From NCBI GenBank assembly GCA_016718265.1, contig JADKDZ010000001.1, forward strand, positions 186,001 to 250,000: 64,000 nt of DNA, in the 5' to 3' direction. How positions within the stretch are numbered: the first letter of the stretch is position 1; the number at the start of each line of letters is the position of its first letter. The position numbers and the translations under genes are program-made. The notes beneath the pieces were generated by a model that saw only the letters and a list, made by a program, of their open reading frames with translations, did no database searches and had not been told where the DNA came from. The stretch is from Uliginosibacterium sp. GTDB lineage: Bacteria > Pseudomonadota > Gammaproteobacteria > Burkholderiales > Rhodocyclaceae. Below, one piece after another: positions 46,749-55,524 of this stretch.

Positions 46749-48122
46749 ATGAGCTTTGCCGATCTGGGACTGATTCCCGAACTCCTGCGCGCTGTCGAAG
46801 AAGCAGGCTATACCACACCGACTCCGATCCAGTGCCAAGCGATACCTGTGGTGCTGGCTGGGGGTGACGTCATGGGCGGTGCGCAGACGGGAACGGGTAA
46901 AACCGCTGGTTTCACCCTGCCCCTGCTGCAGCGCTTGGCGCCCCATGCGAGTACCAGCACGTCGCCCGCACGACATCCTGTGCGTGCCTTGATCCTTGCC
47001 CCTACCCGCGAGCTCGCGATGCAGGTGCATGAATCCGTGCAGACTTACAGCAAGTATGTGCCACTGCGCTCGACCTGCATTTACGGCGGCGTGGACATGA
47101 ATGCCCAGATCGCTGAGTTGCGCCGCGGCATAGAGATAGTCGTAGCGACGCCGGGCCGCCTGCTCGACCACGTGCAGCAAAAAACCATCCAACTGGGTAG
47201 CGTTGAATTTCTGATCCTCGACGAGGCGGACAGAATGCTGGACATGGGCTTTATCCCGGATATTCGTCGCATCCTGACCTTGCTGCCTGGCAAGCGGCAA
47301 AGCCTGCTGTTCTCGGCCACGTTCTCTGAAGAGATCAAGAAATTGGCAGACAGCATGTTGCGTGCGCCGCAACTTATTGAAGTTGCACGTCGCAATACGG
47401 TCTCTGAAACGATCAGCCACTTGGTTCACCCAGTATCGTCACATGTCAAACGGGAGCTTCTTGCTGATCTGCTCAAGGGTGGAGTCGACGGAATGGGCCA
47501 GGCGCTAGTCTTCGTCAGTACGAAGTTCGGCTGTGCCCGCCTTGCGCGACACCTTCAGAAAGAGGGCATTTCCGCGGATGCTATCCACGGCGACAAAAGT
47601 CAGCTTGAACGTACGGCCGCCCTGGAAGCCTTCAAAAACGGCACAACCCGCGTGCTGGTCGCCACCGACGTGGCAGCCCGCGGGCTGGACGTAGACGATC
47701 TGCCTTACGTTGTGAACTTTGAATTGCCCTCCACGCCGGAGGACTATGTTCACCGCATCGGTCGCACCGGGCGTGCTGGCAAGTCTGGTGCGGCAGTGTC
47801 TTTGGTGGCTCCTGAAGAAAATTACAAGCTTGCTGCGATCGAGAAGCTGATCAAACTGAAGATCCCGCAGAAAGAAATCCCGGGGTACAGCGCCAACACG
47901 TCCGTTGAGGAACTCGCCCGGTTCCGTCTCAAGCACAAACGCCCCTCAAGACCGCAACCTGCGGCTGATGGCTTCGACTTCGACCGACCATACGCGCCCG
48001 TCGCCACTCATGGAAGCGCGCTGCCAACGCCATCGGACAAACCGGCACCCTCTTCACCTCCCGCTAAAAAACAAGGGAAGTCCGTCCTTGCAGTTCTGTT
48101 AGGTGGCAACGGCAGACACTGA
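46749..48122 (+). CDS. rhlE: DEAD-box ATP-dependent RNA helicase, RhlE-type
   Basis: A 457-residue RNA helicase with the full motif set: Q motif (TTPTPIQCQAIP), I (AQTGTGKT), Ia (PTRELAMQV), GG (YGGVDMNAQI), Ib (TPGRLLDHV), II (LDEADRMLDMGF) and III (SATFS). These are followed by IV (LVFVSTKFG), V (ATDVAARGLDV) and VI (HRIGRTGRAG). The basic Pro-rich tail is typical of RhlE proteins, which act in ribosome assembly and RNA decay, often under cold. Paralogues are common in betaproteobacteria, so the symbol marks the subtype, not proven orthology. Confidence 0.9.
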   Translation: MSFADLGLIPELLRAVEEAGYTTPTPIQCQAIPVVLAGGDVMGGAQTGTGKTAGFTLPLLQRLAPHASTSTSPARHPVRALILAPTRELAMQVHESVQTYSKYVPLRSTCIYGGVDMNAQIAELRRGIEIVVATPGRLLDHVQQKTIQLGSVEFLILDEADRMLDMGFIPDIRRILTLLPGKRQSLLFSATFSEEIKKLADSMLRAPQLIEVARRNTVSETISHLVHPVSSHVKRELLADLLKGGVDGMGQALVFVSTKFGCARLARHLQKEGISADAIHGDKSQLERTAALEAFKNGTTRVLVATDVAARGLDVDDLPYVVNFELPSTPEDYVHRIGRTGRAGKSGAAVSLVAPEENYKLAAIEKLIKLKIPQKEIPGYSANTSVEELARFRLKHKRPSRPQPAADGFDFDRPYAPVATHGSALPTPSDKPAPSSPPAKKQGKSVLAVLLGGNGRH

Positions 48123-48141
48123 ACCGCGAAAGTAACAAGCG

Positions 48142-48579
48142 TTACCGCTTTGAAGACGCTGGAATCCCGTTGACAACCGTCCCGACGGTAACACCGTGGC
48201 TGCGATACCAGCCCTGATTCATTTCCAGCGCGTAGCGTATCGGCCGACTTGGGCAATGCGACTCTTCGGTTTGCGGTTTCATCTCCGCGAAATCGAGGAT
48301 TTTCCCTTCATCGTCAATGAACGCGATTGACAAGGGCAGCAAGGTATTTTTCATCCAGAAGCAATGCCGGCCGGCTTGCTCGAAAACGAAGAGCATCCCC
48401 GCCTGGGCTGGTAAAGTCGTGCGATTCATCAGCCCGACCTGACGCTCACGCTCTGTCGCAACAACCTCCGCCCGAATGCGATACATCCCGATCGAAAGAT
48501 CCGCCAGCCTCTTCCCTTGCTGTGCACAGACGATCGCGCTGGCCAATAGCCCAATCCCGAAAAACAGTCCTCTATTCAC
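48142..48579 (-). CDS. DUF192 family exported protein
   Basis: A 145-residue protein with an N-terminal signal (LFFGIGLLASAIVCAQQ) followed by the DUF192 fold: VATERERQVGLMNRTTLPAQ, GMLFVFEQAGRHCFWMKNTL, LPLSIAFIDDEGKILDFAEM, and YALEMNQGWYRSHGVTVG near the end. The family is widespread and of unknown biochemical role. The GTG at 48579 overlaps the stop of the pseudouridine synthase gene by 4 bases (GTGA), giving translational coupling, with GGAGAGG just upstream. Confidence 0.85.
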   Translation of the reverse strand: MNRGLFFGIGLLASAIVCAQQGKRLADLSIGMYRIRAEVVATERERQVGLMNRTTLPAQAGMLFVFEQAGRHCFWMKNTLLPLSIAFIDDEGKILDFAEMKPQTEESHCPSRPIRYALEMNQGWYRSHGVTVGTVVNGIPASSKR

Positions 48580-49163
48580 CGACCTCTCCGAAACGCTTTG
48601 TTTACCCCGGCTTCCGCCTCCGCCAACACTTCCACTCTCCGCTCGCCCGGCGACAGGCCTGCCAGCGTCCAGTCGCCAACCGACCACCGGATCAACCGGA
48701 GTGTCGGCAAGCCGACTTTGGCCGTCATCCGTCTGACCTGTCGATTCTTGCCTTCGCGCAGCACGATGCGCAGCCACGCCGTAGGAATGGCTTTACGCAC
48801 CCTGATCGGCGGATCACGCGCCCATAGCCAGCCTGGCTCTGGCACTTCCTCAGCCTCACAGGGCTGCGTCACAAAATCACCAAGGTCGAGCGTGCTCCGC
48901 AACGCTATGAGCGCCATTTCACTTGCTACACCTTCCACTTGCGCAAAATACGTCTTCGGTGCCTTGTGTTTGGGACTCGCCAATTGGTGCTGCAAGGCAC
49001 CGTCGTCCGTGAGCAGCAAGAGGCCTTCGCTGTCGGCGTCCAACCGTCCAGCCGCATACACCCCGGACTCGGCCACATACTGGGCAAGTGTCCGCTGGCC
49101 TTCCTCACCTGTAAATTGGCTTAACACCCCAAAGGGCTTGTTGAGCAAAACAATACGACTCAT
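48576..49163 (-). CDS. rluE: 23S rRNA pseudouridine synthase, RluE-type
   Basis: A 195-residue RsuA/RluE-family pseudouridine synthase; E. coli RluE makes pseudouridine 2457. It begins MSRIVLLNKPFGVLSQFTGE. The catalytic Asp is in the invariant AAGRLDADSEGLLLLTDDG, and the C-terminal part has REGKNRQVRRMTAKVGLPTL and RLIRWSVGDWTLAGL. No S4 domain precedes the catalytic domain, as in RluE. I chose ATG 49163; a 12-codon longer form would overlap the cold-shock terminator. Confidence 0.9.
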   Translation of the reverse strand: MSRIVLLNKPFGVLSQFTGEEGQRTLAQYVAESGVYAAGRLDADSEGLLLLTDDGALQHQLASPKHKAPKTYFAQVEGVASEMALIALRSTLDLGDFVTQPCEAEEVPEPGWLWARDPPIRVRKAIPTAWLRIVLREGKNRQVRRMTAKVGLPTLRLIRWSVGDWTLAGLSPGERRVEVLAEAEAGVNKAFRRGR

Positions 49164-49185
49164 CGCCGCCCGCCTCCGCCCCAAG

Positions 49186-49208
49186 AAAAAGCCCGCCAAG
49201 TGGCGGGC
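49186..49208 (-). terminator. Rho-independent terminator of the cold-shock gene
   Basis: GCCCGCC (49191-49197) and GGCGGGC (49202-49208) pair with a 4-base loop. Five T follow on the minus strand (A5 at 49186-49190). It stands 37 bases after the cold-shock gene stop. Confidence 0.9.
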
Positions 49209-49244
49209 CTTTCAATGACCGTGCGACGACGGTCTGCTTCCGAA

Positions 49245-49448
49245 TCAAGCACGCTGGATATTCGAGGCTTGCTTGCCTTTGGGCCCCTGCAGCACTTCAA
49301 AAGACACCTTCTCGCCTTCCTTCAGTGACTTGAAGCCATTCATGTTGATCGCCGAAAAATGGGCAAACAGATCTTCACTGCCGTCATCCGGCGTAATGAA
49401 CCCGAAGCCTTTTGCGTCGTTAAACCACTTTACTGTACCGATTGCCAT
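49245..49448 (-). CDS. cspA: Cold-shock domain protein (CspA family)
   Basis: A 67-residue single OB-fold RNA-binding protein. RNP1 is KGFGFITP, RNP2 is LFAHFS, and the start MAIGTVKWFNDA is invariant in the family. It acts as an RNA chaperone. The leader has a purine-rich ribosome site (GGAAGAAGGAACAGGGG). It is monocistronic, with its own terminator downstream. Whether it is cold-induced cannot be seen from the sequence. The symbol denotes the family. Confidence 0.95.
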   Translation of the reverse strand: MAIGTVKWFNDAKGFGFITPDDGSEDLFAHFSAINMNGFKSLKEGEKVSFEVLQGPKGKQASNIQRA

Positions 49449-49818
49449 ACCCCTGTTCCTTCTTCCTCTGGTTTGTGTGTCTCATTCCCGCTATGACGCA
49501 GGTGTGCTTCTTTGAATGAACCGATCGTCGCACACGGCCCCCACAGCGGGGCCCAGAAGCGACGCAGAGCACACGCGGTATTTACGCCTTGCACAAAAAA
49601 GCGTCAAGGCTCCTGCGCCATTCTTGTGCAATCAGCGAGAAGTTCGCGCAAAAAGTGTCTCAATGAGGCAACTCGGCATGCCCTTTGCTAAGAAACAATC
49701 GAACAGAGTGAATGCGGGAACGTCTGTGAAAAGGCGCAAGCGTCGTGGCGAAATGCTGATCCTTATCCATACTGGAAATGTGTAGCGCCGCCCCCACATA
49801 ATGGTCTGAGAGCAATTA
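49449..49818. other. Divergent intergenic region between the cold-shock gene and clpS
   Basis: About 370 bases with no supportable gene; a plus-strand 89-codon frame (49516-49785) has no ribosome site and unrelated composition. The part next to 49448 is the leader of the cold-shock mRNA. I see no definite promoter boxes for that gene. The clpS promoter follows at 49819. Confidence 0.5.
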
Positions 49819-49846
49819 TTGAACTCTGGGTTGTACGCATTAGAAT
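49819..49846 (+). promoter_or_regulatory. Sigma70-type promoter for clpS-clpA
   Basis: TTGAAC (49819-49824) and TAGAAT (49841-49846) are 16 bases apart, close to consensus. Initiation about 7 bases downstream would fall at 49853-49854, at the likely clpS ATG (49854), implying a leaderless message. The boxes are direct observations; the start of transcription is inferred. Confidence 0.5.
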
Positions 49847-49853
49847 GGGCCGC

Positions 49854-50162
49854 ATGGCAACACGAAAACAACAGGAATCGGTCCTTGAGGCAGATCGCAC
49901 GTCGGTGCAACCGCCTCGTTTGTACAAGGTCTTACTGCTAAACGACGACTACACTCCGATGGATTTTGTCGTCAACGTTCTGCAGCGTTTTTTTGCACTG
50001 GATCGTGAGCGCGCGACGCAAGTCATGTTGCAGATCCACCATGAGGGCAAGGGTACTTGCGGAGTTTTTCCGCGCGACGTCGCAGCCACCAAGGTTGAGC
50101 AGGTCAGCAATTTTTCGCGCCAGCATCAGCACCCATTGGCCTGCGTGATGGAGGAAGAGTAA
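49854..50162 (+). CDS. clpS: ATP-dependent Clp protease adaptor ClpS
   Basis: ClpS binds N-degron substrates and delivers them to ClpA-ClpP. The protein (102 residues from ATG 49854) has a flexible N-terminal tail, then PRLYKVLLLNDDYTPMDFVV, with the NDD-x-TPM substrate pocket. FFALDRERATQVMLQIHHEG and GVFPRDVAATKVEQV follow. An ATG 9 bases earlier (49845) overlaps a good -10 box, so 49854 is preferred. The stop abuts the clpA ATG directly. Confidence 0.95.
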   Translation: MATRKQQESVLEADRTSVQPPRLYKVLLLNDDYTPMDFVVNVLQRFFALDRERATQVMLQIHHEGKGTCGVFPRDVAATKVEQVSNFSRQHQHPLACVMEEE

Positions 50163-52439
50163 ATGATTGCCCAGGAACTTGAAGTCAGCCTGCATATGGC
50201 TTTTGTCGAAGCGAGGCAAAACCGCCACGAATTCATCACAGTCGAGCACCTATTGCTCGCCTTGCTCGACAACCCCTCCGCAGCAGAAGTTCTGCGCGCT
50301 TGCGCGGCCAACACCGAAGAGCTTCGGCGTGATTTGAGCGGCTTCATCACCGACCACACGCCGACCGTCCAGGGGAATGAGGAGATCGACACGCAGCCCA
50401 CGCTGGGGTTTCAACGCGTGATCCAGCGCGCCATTCTTCACGTTCAGTCGTCCGGCAAGAAGGAAGTCAATGGCGCAAACGTGCTCGTCGCCATTTTCGG
50501 CGAGAAAGACTCCCACGCCGTTTTCTTCCTCCAACGGCAAGGCATATCACGCCTGGACGTTGTGAACTTTATCGCCCATGGTGTTGCGAAAGCGCCGAAC
50601 CCCGGCACCCAAGGTGCATCGCCCAAGCAAGGCGAAGGGGACGCCGAGAACAATGAGAGTGACACACCTGCTGCCGGCGGGGCGCTTGAGAACTACACGC
50701 AGAACCTGAATCAGCAAGCACTGGTCGGCAAGATCGACCCATTGATTGGCCGCAGTCAGGAACTCGAACGCGTCATCCAGACACTTTGCCGCCGACGCAA
50801 GAACAATCCTTTGCTGGTCGGAGAGGCAGGCGTCGGCAAGACAGCCATTGCAGAGGGCCTTGCGCGTTTGATCATCGAAGGGAAAGTTCCTGAGGTACTG
50901 GCAGACGCACAGGTCTACGCGCTTGACATGGGTTCTCTCCTTGCTGGCACGAAATACCGAGGTGATTTTGAACAGCGCCTCAAAGCGGTGCTCAAGCAGC
51001 TCGTTGAGCACCAGAATGCCATTCTTTTTATCGACGAGATCCATACCCTGATCGGTGCGGGCGCGGCCTCCGGCGGCACGCTTGATGCCTCCAACCTGCT
51101 CAAGCCAGCGCTGTCTTCGGGACAACTGAAATGCATCGGCGCCACGACCTACAGTGAATTCCGCAATATCTTCGAGAAGGATCATGCGCTTTCGCGCCGT
51201 TTCCAGAAGATCGACATTCACGAGCCCTCTGTTCCGGAGACCATTGAGATTCTGAAGGGGCTGAAGTCGCGGTTTGAGCAACATCACGGCATCAAGTACT
51301 CCAACGCCGCGATTACCAGCGCTGCCGAACTTTCAGCCCGATTCATCAACGACCGCCACTTGCCGGACAAGGCAATCGACGTCATTGACGAAGCAGGTGC
51401 TGCTCAACGCATTTTGCCGAAAAGCAGGCAGAAGAAAACCATCGGCAAGAACGAAATCGAAGAAATCGTCGCCAAGATCGCGCGCATCCCGCCACGCTCG
51501 GTTTCGAACGATGATCGCGCCGCACTGGCGAATCTTGACCGGGATCTTAAGAACATGGTTTTTGGGCAGGATCTCGCGATCGACACTTTGGCCAAGGCGA
51601 TCAAAATGTCGCGCTCGGGGCTGGGCAATCCGCAAAAGCCCATCGGGAGCTTCCTGTTCTCTGGCCCGACAGGTGTCGGCAAGACGGAAGTGGCCCGCCA
51701 ACTCGCTTATACGATGGGCATTGAGCTGGTACGGTTTGACATGTCGGAATACATGGAACGGCATGCGGTCAGCCGCCTGATCGGTGCGCCCCCGGGGTAT
51801 GTCGGGTTCGACCAGGGTGGTTTGATGACAGAGGCGGTCACTAAGAAGCCCCATTGCGTCATGCTCCTGGACGAAATCGAAAAGGCCCACCCCGACATCT
51901 ACAACATCCTGTTGCAGGTGATGGACCACGGCAAGCTGACCGACAACAACGGACGCGAAGCAGACTTTCGTAACGTGGTGATCATCATGACTACCAACGC
52001 TGGTCAGGAAACTCTGCAGAAAACGACGATGGGTTTCACCACTTCTCGCGAAGCGGGTGACGAGATGGTGGAAATCAAACGTCTGTTTACGCCTGAGTTC
52101 CGCAACCGCCTCGACGCCGTTATTTCGTTCAAGCCTCTCGATCGGGAAGTCATCATGCGGGTCGTCGACAAGTTCCTGCTTCAGCTTGAAGGGCAGCTGC
52201 AGGAGAAGAAAGTCGAAGCAACATTCAGCGATGCGCTCAAGGCCTGGCTGGCCAGCAAGGGCTTTGACCCCCTGATGGGAGCGCGGCCGATGGCTCGCCT
52301 CATTCAGGACACCATTCGCTCAGCGCTCGCGGACGAGTTGCTGTTTGGGCGCCTCGCACAAGGCGGCCGGGTGTGCATTGATCTTGATGACGCCGGTAAG
52401 GTTGCTTTGCTGTTCGACGAGGAAGAAGCGCACGCCTGA
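50163..52439 (+). CDS. clpA: ATP-dependent Clp protease ATP-binding subunit ClpA
   Basis: ClpA is a hexameric AAA+ unfoldase feeding ClpP. The 758-residue protein has an N-domain (two Clp_N repeats, FVEARQNRHEFITVEHLLLA). AAA1 shows Walker A GEAGVGKTA and Walker B ILFIDEIHT. AAA2 shows Walker A GPTGVGKTE, Walker B VMLLDEIEKAHPD and the sensor-2 region PLMGARPMARLIQDTI. Length equals E. coli ClpA (758). There is no M-domain, which separates it from ClpB. It starts immediately after clpS and ends at a strong terminator. Confidence 0.97.
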   Translation: MIAQELEVSLHMAFVEARQNRHEFITVEHLLLALLDNPSAAEVLRACAANTEELRRDLSGFITDHTPTVQGNEEIDTQPTLGFQRVIQRAILHVQSSGKKEVNGANVLVAIFGEKDSHAVFFLQRQGISRLDVVNFIAHGVAKAPNPGTQGASPKQGEGDAENNESDTPAAGGALENYTQNLNQQALVGKIDPLIGRSQELERVIQTLCRRRKNNPLLVGEAGVGKTAIAEGLARLIIEGKVPEVLADAQVYALDMGSLLAGTKYRGDFEQRLKAVLKQLVEHQNAILFIDEIHTLIGAGAASGGTLDASNLLKPALSSGQLKCIGATTYSEFRNIFEKDHALSRRFQKIDIHEPSVPETIEILKGLKSRFEQHHGIKYSNAAITSAAELSARFINDRHLPDKAIDVIDEAGAAQRILPKSRQKKTIGKNEIEEIVAKIARIPPRSVSNDDRAALANLDRDLKNMVFGQDLAIDTLAKAIKMSRSGLGNPQKPIGSFLFSGPTGVGKTEVARQLAYTMGIELVRFDMSEYMERHAVSRLIGAPPGYVGFDQGGLMTEAVTKKPHCVMLLDEIEKAHPDIYNILLQVMDHGKLTDNNGREADFRNVVIIMTTNAGQETLQKTTMGFTTSREAGDEMVEIKRLFTPEFRNRLDAVISFKPLDREVIMRVVDKFLLQLEGQLQEKKVEATFSDALKAWLASKGFDPLMGARPMARLIQDTIRSALADELLFGRLAQGGRVCIDLDDAGKVALLFDEEEAHA

Positions 52440-52460
52440 CGGCAACTTCTGAGACAACGG

Positions 52461-52486
52461 GGCCGCGCATATGACGCGGCCTTTTT
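52461..52486 (+). terminator. Rho-independent terminator of clpSA
   Basis: GGCCGCG (52461-52467) and CGCGGCC (52475-52481) form a 7-bp stem with a 7-base loop, followed by TTTTT (52482-52486). It begins 22 bases after the clpA stop. Confidence 0.9.
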
Positions 52487-52595
52487 GTTGGCCGCGCCGC
52501 TCCCCATGGGCACAGATCGAGTTCCCCACGCATGTTTCGCCATCTATACTGAAAGCGGGCCTATCGCCAGCCCGATCAATTTACGGGGAGACATC

Positions 52596-52967
52596 ATGAT
52601 CACGACCGACGCCGACCACAACCGCGTTGAAATGCGTGCGTACGGCCACTTGACGCTCGCTGACCTGAAGACCTTTGAAGGAATATCCGAATCAAGGCTG
52701 CTCGAAGCGGGGAAACTGGATCTATTGATCGACTTGCGCAGCCTCGGTACAAGCACGCTGGACGCTCTTGTCGAGGAGTTGAGGTTCGCGCGCAAGCACG
52801 CAACGGACTTCCGGCGCATCGCCATCGTTTCAGACAACGAACTCTTGAACTGGGGGGCGTGCATCCCCGGCTTGTTTGTCGAAGCGGAGGTCTGCGCATT
52901 TGACAACGAGCCTAGCGCGCGCCTCTGGCTGGATGAACTTGGTCCATTGACCGACAACGCGTCTTAA
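52596..52967 (+). CDS. SpoIIAA-like (STAS-fold) protein
   Basis: A 123-residue cytoplasmic protein from ATG 52596, with GGGGAG 7 bases upstream. The pattern AYGHLTLADLKTFEGI, KLDLLIDLRSLG, FRRIAIVSDNELLNWGACIP and AFDNEPSARLWLDEL resembles the SpoIIAA-like family (STAS-type alpha/beta fold, CRAL-TRIO-like). It does not show the canonical D-S-x-G/L phosphorylation motif of anti-sigma antagonists; Ser/Thr at LGTSTLDAL might substitute. It is convergent with a gene for a receiver-PP2C phosphatase whose operon also encodes an RsbW-like ATPase domain, so it may be part of that switch (inference). Confidence 0.7.
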   Translation: MITTDADHNRVEMRAYGHLTLADLKTFEGISESRLLEAGKLDLLIDLRSLGTSTLDALVEELRFARKHATDFRRIAIVSDNELLNWGACIPGLFVEAEVCAFDNEPSARLWLDELGPLTDNAS

Positions 52968-53010
52968 GCATCGGCGCTACGTATGTAGCATACAGGGAAA
53001 CTTTGGCGCT

Positions 53011-54552
53011 TCAGCAGCCGCGCTCGACCAGCACGATTGAAATATCGTCGTGTGCGGCGACACCGTCGAGATGTGCGGTGAGCGCCTCCATGACGCTGAA
53101 CAAACGCTCTTTCGGGTCGTGGCCCAGAAGCGCGCGCTCAAGTTCGGCGGACGCAAATACGCTGCCATCGGCTGACTCCGCCTCGATCACACCGTCTGAG
53201 CACAACAGCAACTGCTCGCACTGACCAAGCGACAGGCTCGTGATGGCGACATCCGAGGACTCCATCGAAATGACGCCAAAGGGGAGTTGCGTCGATGCGT
53301 AGCGATGCACGGTGCGGCCTGCTTCGTCCAGGTGGAGCACGTCTGGAACGCCCCCCACCCAGATGCCGCCCTCACCACTGAGCCGATCCACACACACCAC
53401 GGCAGCCGAAACAAAACGCCCAACGGGCAGCAATTTGCACAGTGAATTGTTGATTTCTAGCACCATCCGCTCGATCGGCACCTGTTGCTCAACGGCATGA
53501 TAGAAATCATTCACGATCGTCAGGCCGCTCATCGCCGCAGCAAGCCCGTGCCCTGTCGCGTCCGCAAGCATCACATACAAGCGCCCATCAGCCGATTTTG
53601 CCGATAGGACTATATCGCCCGAGAAACGTTGTGTCGGGCTGATCCAGAAGCGGACGCCGCTCTGCTCCAGCATGTCTCGCCGAATATGGCGCTCCATGAT
53701 GTTCTTTGCCAACTCGGCCTCACTCTCGGCCTCGTCATGGTACTGCTGCAGTCTTGCCGTGTTGTCAGCAAGCTGCTGCTCCACGAGCTTGCGACGGCTG
53801 ATGTCGCGAACGGTCGCAATAAACAGGCGCGTATCCGTGACGGGCAGTTCCGTCACACAAAGCTCAATGGGGAAGCCGTTCCCCGAGCTCCGAACGCCAT
53901 TCATTTCCTGAAGATGCCCTATAAACTCGGGCGACTGTCCGTCCAGATAACTGAGGAATTTCAGCTCTAGCGCGCTCTGATCCTCCTGACTGAGCAAGAG
54001 CCTCATATCTTGCCCCTGCAGATCGGCACGGACTCTGCCAAATGCCAACTCGGCCGAGCGGTTGGCATCCACGATGCGAAAGGTTGAGTCAAACGTAAGC
54101 AGGCCATCTGCCATCGCATCGGCTACCGCAGCTTCACGCTGCATCGCCTCCTTGCGGCTGGCCTGAAAGTCGAGCGAACGCGCGAGATTGCGCATCTTGG
54201 CAGCAAAGATCTGGTAAGACAGGGGCTTGGTCAGATAGTCATCTGCACCACTTTCAAGCCCTCGTACAACGTCATACTCCGCATCCATGGCCGACACAAT
54301 CACGACCGGAACCCACCGATCCGTTTCCGCGGCGCGGATCCGCTGAATAGCCTCGAAGCCATCAACCTTGGGCATCATCAGATCCATCAGCACGATATCC
54401 GGCATATGCTCGAAGTACATAGACACCGCTTGCTCGCCGTCTTCCGCCATCAGGGTCTCAAAACCCAGCCTGCCAAGGTAGGCACGCAGCAAGGCCCGGT
54501 TGGCCTGCATATCGTCGGCGATCAGGACTCGAAAGGTACGTTGAATCATCAT
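53011..54552 (-). CDS. Response regulator with PAS and PP2C/SpoIIE-type phosphatase output (RsbU-like)
   Basis: A 513-residue cytoplasmic regulator. Residues 1-125 are a receiver with acidic pair D13/D14, phospho-acceptor D57 (VLMDLMMPK) and K near 109 (LTKPLSY). A PAS domain follows (about 145-265, MADGLLTFDSTFRIVDANRS) with a coiled-coil linker. A PP2C/SpoIIE phosphatase domain covers about 300-512: metal-ligand Asp in FSGDIVLSAK and LADATGHGLAAAMS, then LLLCSDGVIEA and AHDDISIVLVE. Proteins of this build dephosphorylate anti-sigma antagonists in partner-switching systems. It is the third gene of a kinase-regulator-regulator operon (30 bases after the preceding one). Confidence 0.9.
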   Translation of the reverse strand: MMIQRTFRVLIADDMQANRALLRAYLGRLGFETLMAEDGEQAVSMYFEHMPDIVLMDLMMPKVDGFEAIQRIRAAETDRWVPVVIVSAMDAEYDVVRGLESGADDYLTKPLSYQIFAAKMRNLARSLDFQASRKEAMQREAAVADAMADGLLTFDSTFRIVDANRSAELAFGRVRADLQGQDMRLLLSQEDQSALELKFLSYLDGQSPEFIGHLQEMNGVRSSGNGFPIELCVTELPVTDTRLFIATVRDISRRKLVEQQLADNTARLQQYHDEAESEAELAKNIMERHIRRDMLEQSGVRFWISPTQRFSGDIVLSAKSADGRLYVMLADATGHGLAAAMSGLTIVNDFYHAVEQQVPIERMVLEINNSLCKLLPVGRFVSAAVVCVDRLSGEGGIWVGGVPDVLHLDEAGRTVHRYASTQLPFGVISMESSDVAITSLSLGQCEQLLLCSDGVIEAESADGSVFASAELERALLGHDPKERLFSVMEALTAHLDGVAAHDDISIVLVERGC

Positions 54553-54582
54553 TAGTATCCGCTCAGGCTTCCGTCACACCCG

Positions 54583-55515
54583 TCAAACCACAGACTCACT
54601 CGACGCGCCGGCATCGCTTCCAGCATTCGCTGCCGGGAAGCGAACCTCGACCACGTTACCTTTACCCAGGTACTCCATGCTCTTGAACGCCATCATCCTG
54701 GTAATCGCGATGCCCCGTCCATTCGGCGCGAACGCGCGATCGGGCGACAGTTCCAGGAAGCGCTGCCATTCAAAGCCAAGCCCCTCGTCCTCTATGCGCA
54801 CGTAGAACTCGCCAGCCGCATTGCGCAGGTGGAGGCGCACACGCTTGCTGAGGTTCTCTGGCCGCTCAAGACGTTTGATCACTTCGTCCAGCCAACAATC
54901 CTCAGACTTCAACCGGGTCTTGGTTTGAAAATCGATGCCCAAGTTTCCGTGCTCGATGCCGTTGACCAGCAACTCACTCAAACCGAGCACAACAGAATCC
55001 GGGTCGTGTGCGCCCAGTGCGATCAGCGCCGATAGCGCTTGCGCTTCCTCCAGCGTGCGCACGAAGAAGTCACCTTCCGCAAGCAGACCTATCGCCTTTG
55101 AATGGTTGGCAATACGCAGGGAAACGTCTGCCCAGCGTGCACCATCTTGAACCGCGGCCCGCACAATCGAGAGCAAGGCATCGGAGCGAAACGGCTTGGT
55201 CAGGTAGTAGTGCGCCCCGGACGCCAAGCCTTCACTGACCTGGTCCGGACTCGCCGCTGCGGTCTGCATAATGACTGGCAGATGCCGCATTCTGTCATCG
55301 GTCTTGATTCGCCGTAGCAAGGTCAAGCCGTCAATCTTCGGCATCATCCGATCCATCACGATGACATCGAATTTGCGGGGATCTGCATCCAGCTCGGCCC
55401 ATGCCACCTCAGGGTCGTCGAAGAAACTCAGCTGATACCCCGAGTCGGACAAATACTCGCCGATGATTTCAAGATTCAACGGCTCGTCGTCCAGAATCAG
55501 TAAAGAAGCCCCCAT
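54583..55515 (-). CDS. Response regulator fused to an RsbW/HATPase-type anti-sigma-like kinase domain
   Basis: A 310-residue protein. Residues 1-122 are a receiver (LLILDDEPLN, acceptor D55 in VIVMDRMMPK, YYLTKPF). The C-terminal half is an ATP-binding fold of the HATPase_c_2 (RsbW/SpoIIAB) type: N box GLSELLVNGIEHGNLGI, then YVRIEDEGLGFEWQRF and G box GRGIAITRMMAF. There is no phospho-acceptor His domain, so it is not an ordinary histidine kinase. RsbW-like domains phosphorylate antagonist proteins and bind sigma factors. Lying between a multi-PAS kinase and a receiver-PP2C phosphatase, it suits a receiver-controlled partner switch (inference). Confidence 0.88.
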   Translation of the reverse strand: MGASLLILDDEPLNLEIIGEYLSDSGYQLSFFDDPEVAWAELDADPRKFDVIVMDRMMPKIDGLTLLRRIKTDDRMRHLPVIMQTAAASPDQVSEGLASGAHYYLTKPFRSDALLSIVRAAVQDGARWADVSLRIANHSKAIGLLAEGDFFVRTLEEAQALSALIALGAHDPDSVVLGLSELLVNGIEHGNLGIDFQTKTRLKSEDCWLDEVIKRLERPENLSKRVRLHLRNAAGEFYVRIEDEGLGFEWQRFLELSPDRAFAPNGRGIAITRMMAFKSMEYLGKGNVVEVRFPAANAGSDAGASSESVV

Positions 55516-55524
55516 TTGTCGCCC

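Noticed and set aside
49516..49785. 89-codon plus-strand frame upstream of clpS
   Set aside because: It lies over the cold-shock leader region, has no ribosome site and no similarity.
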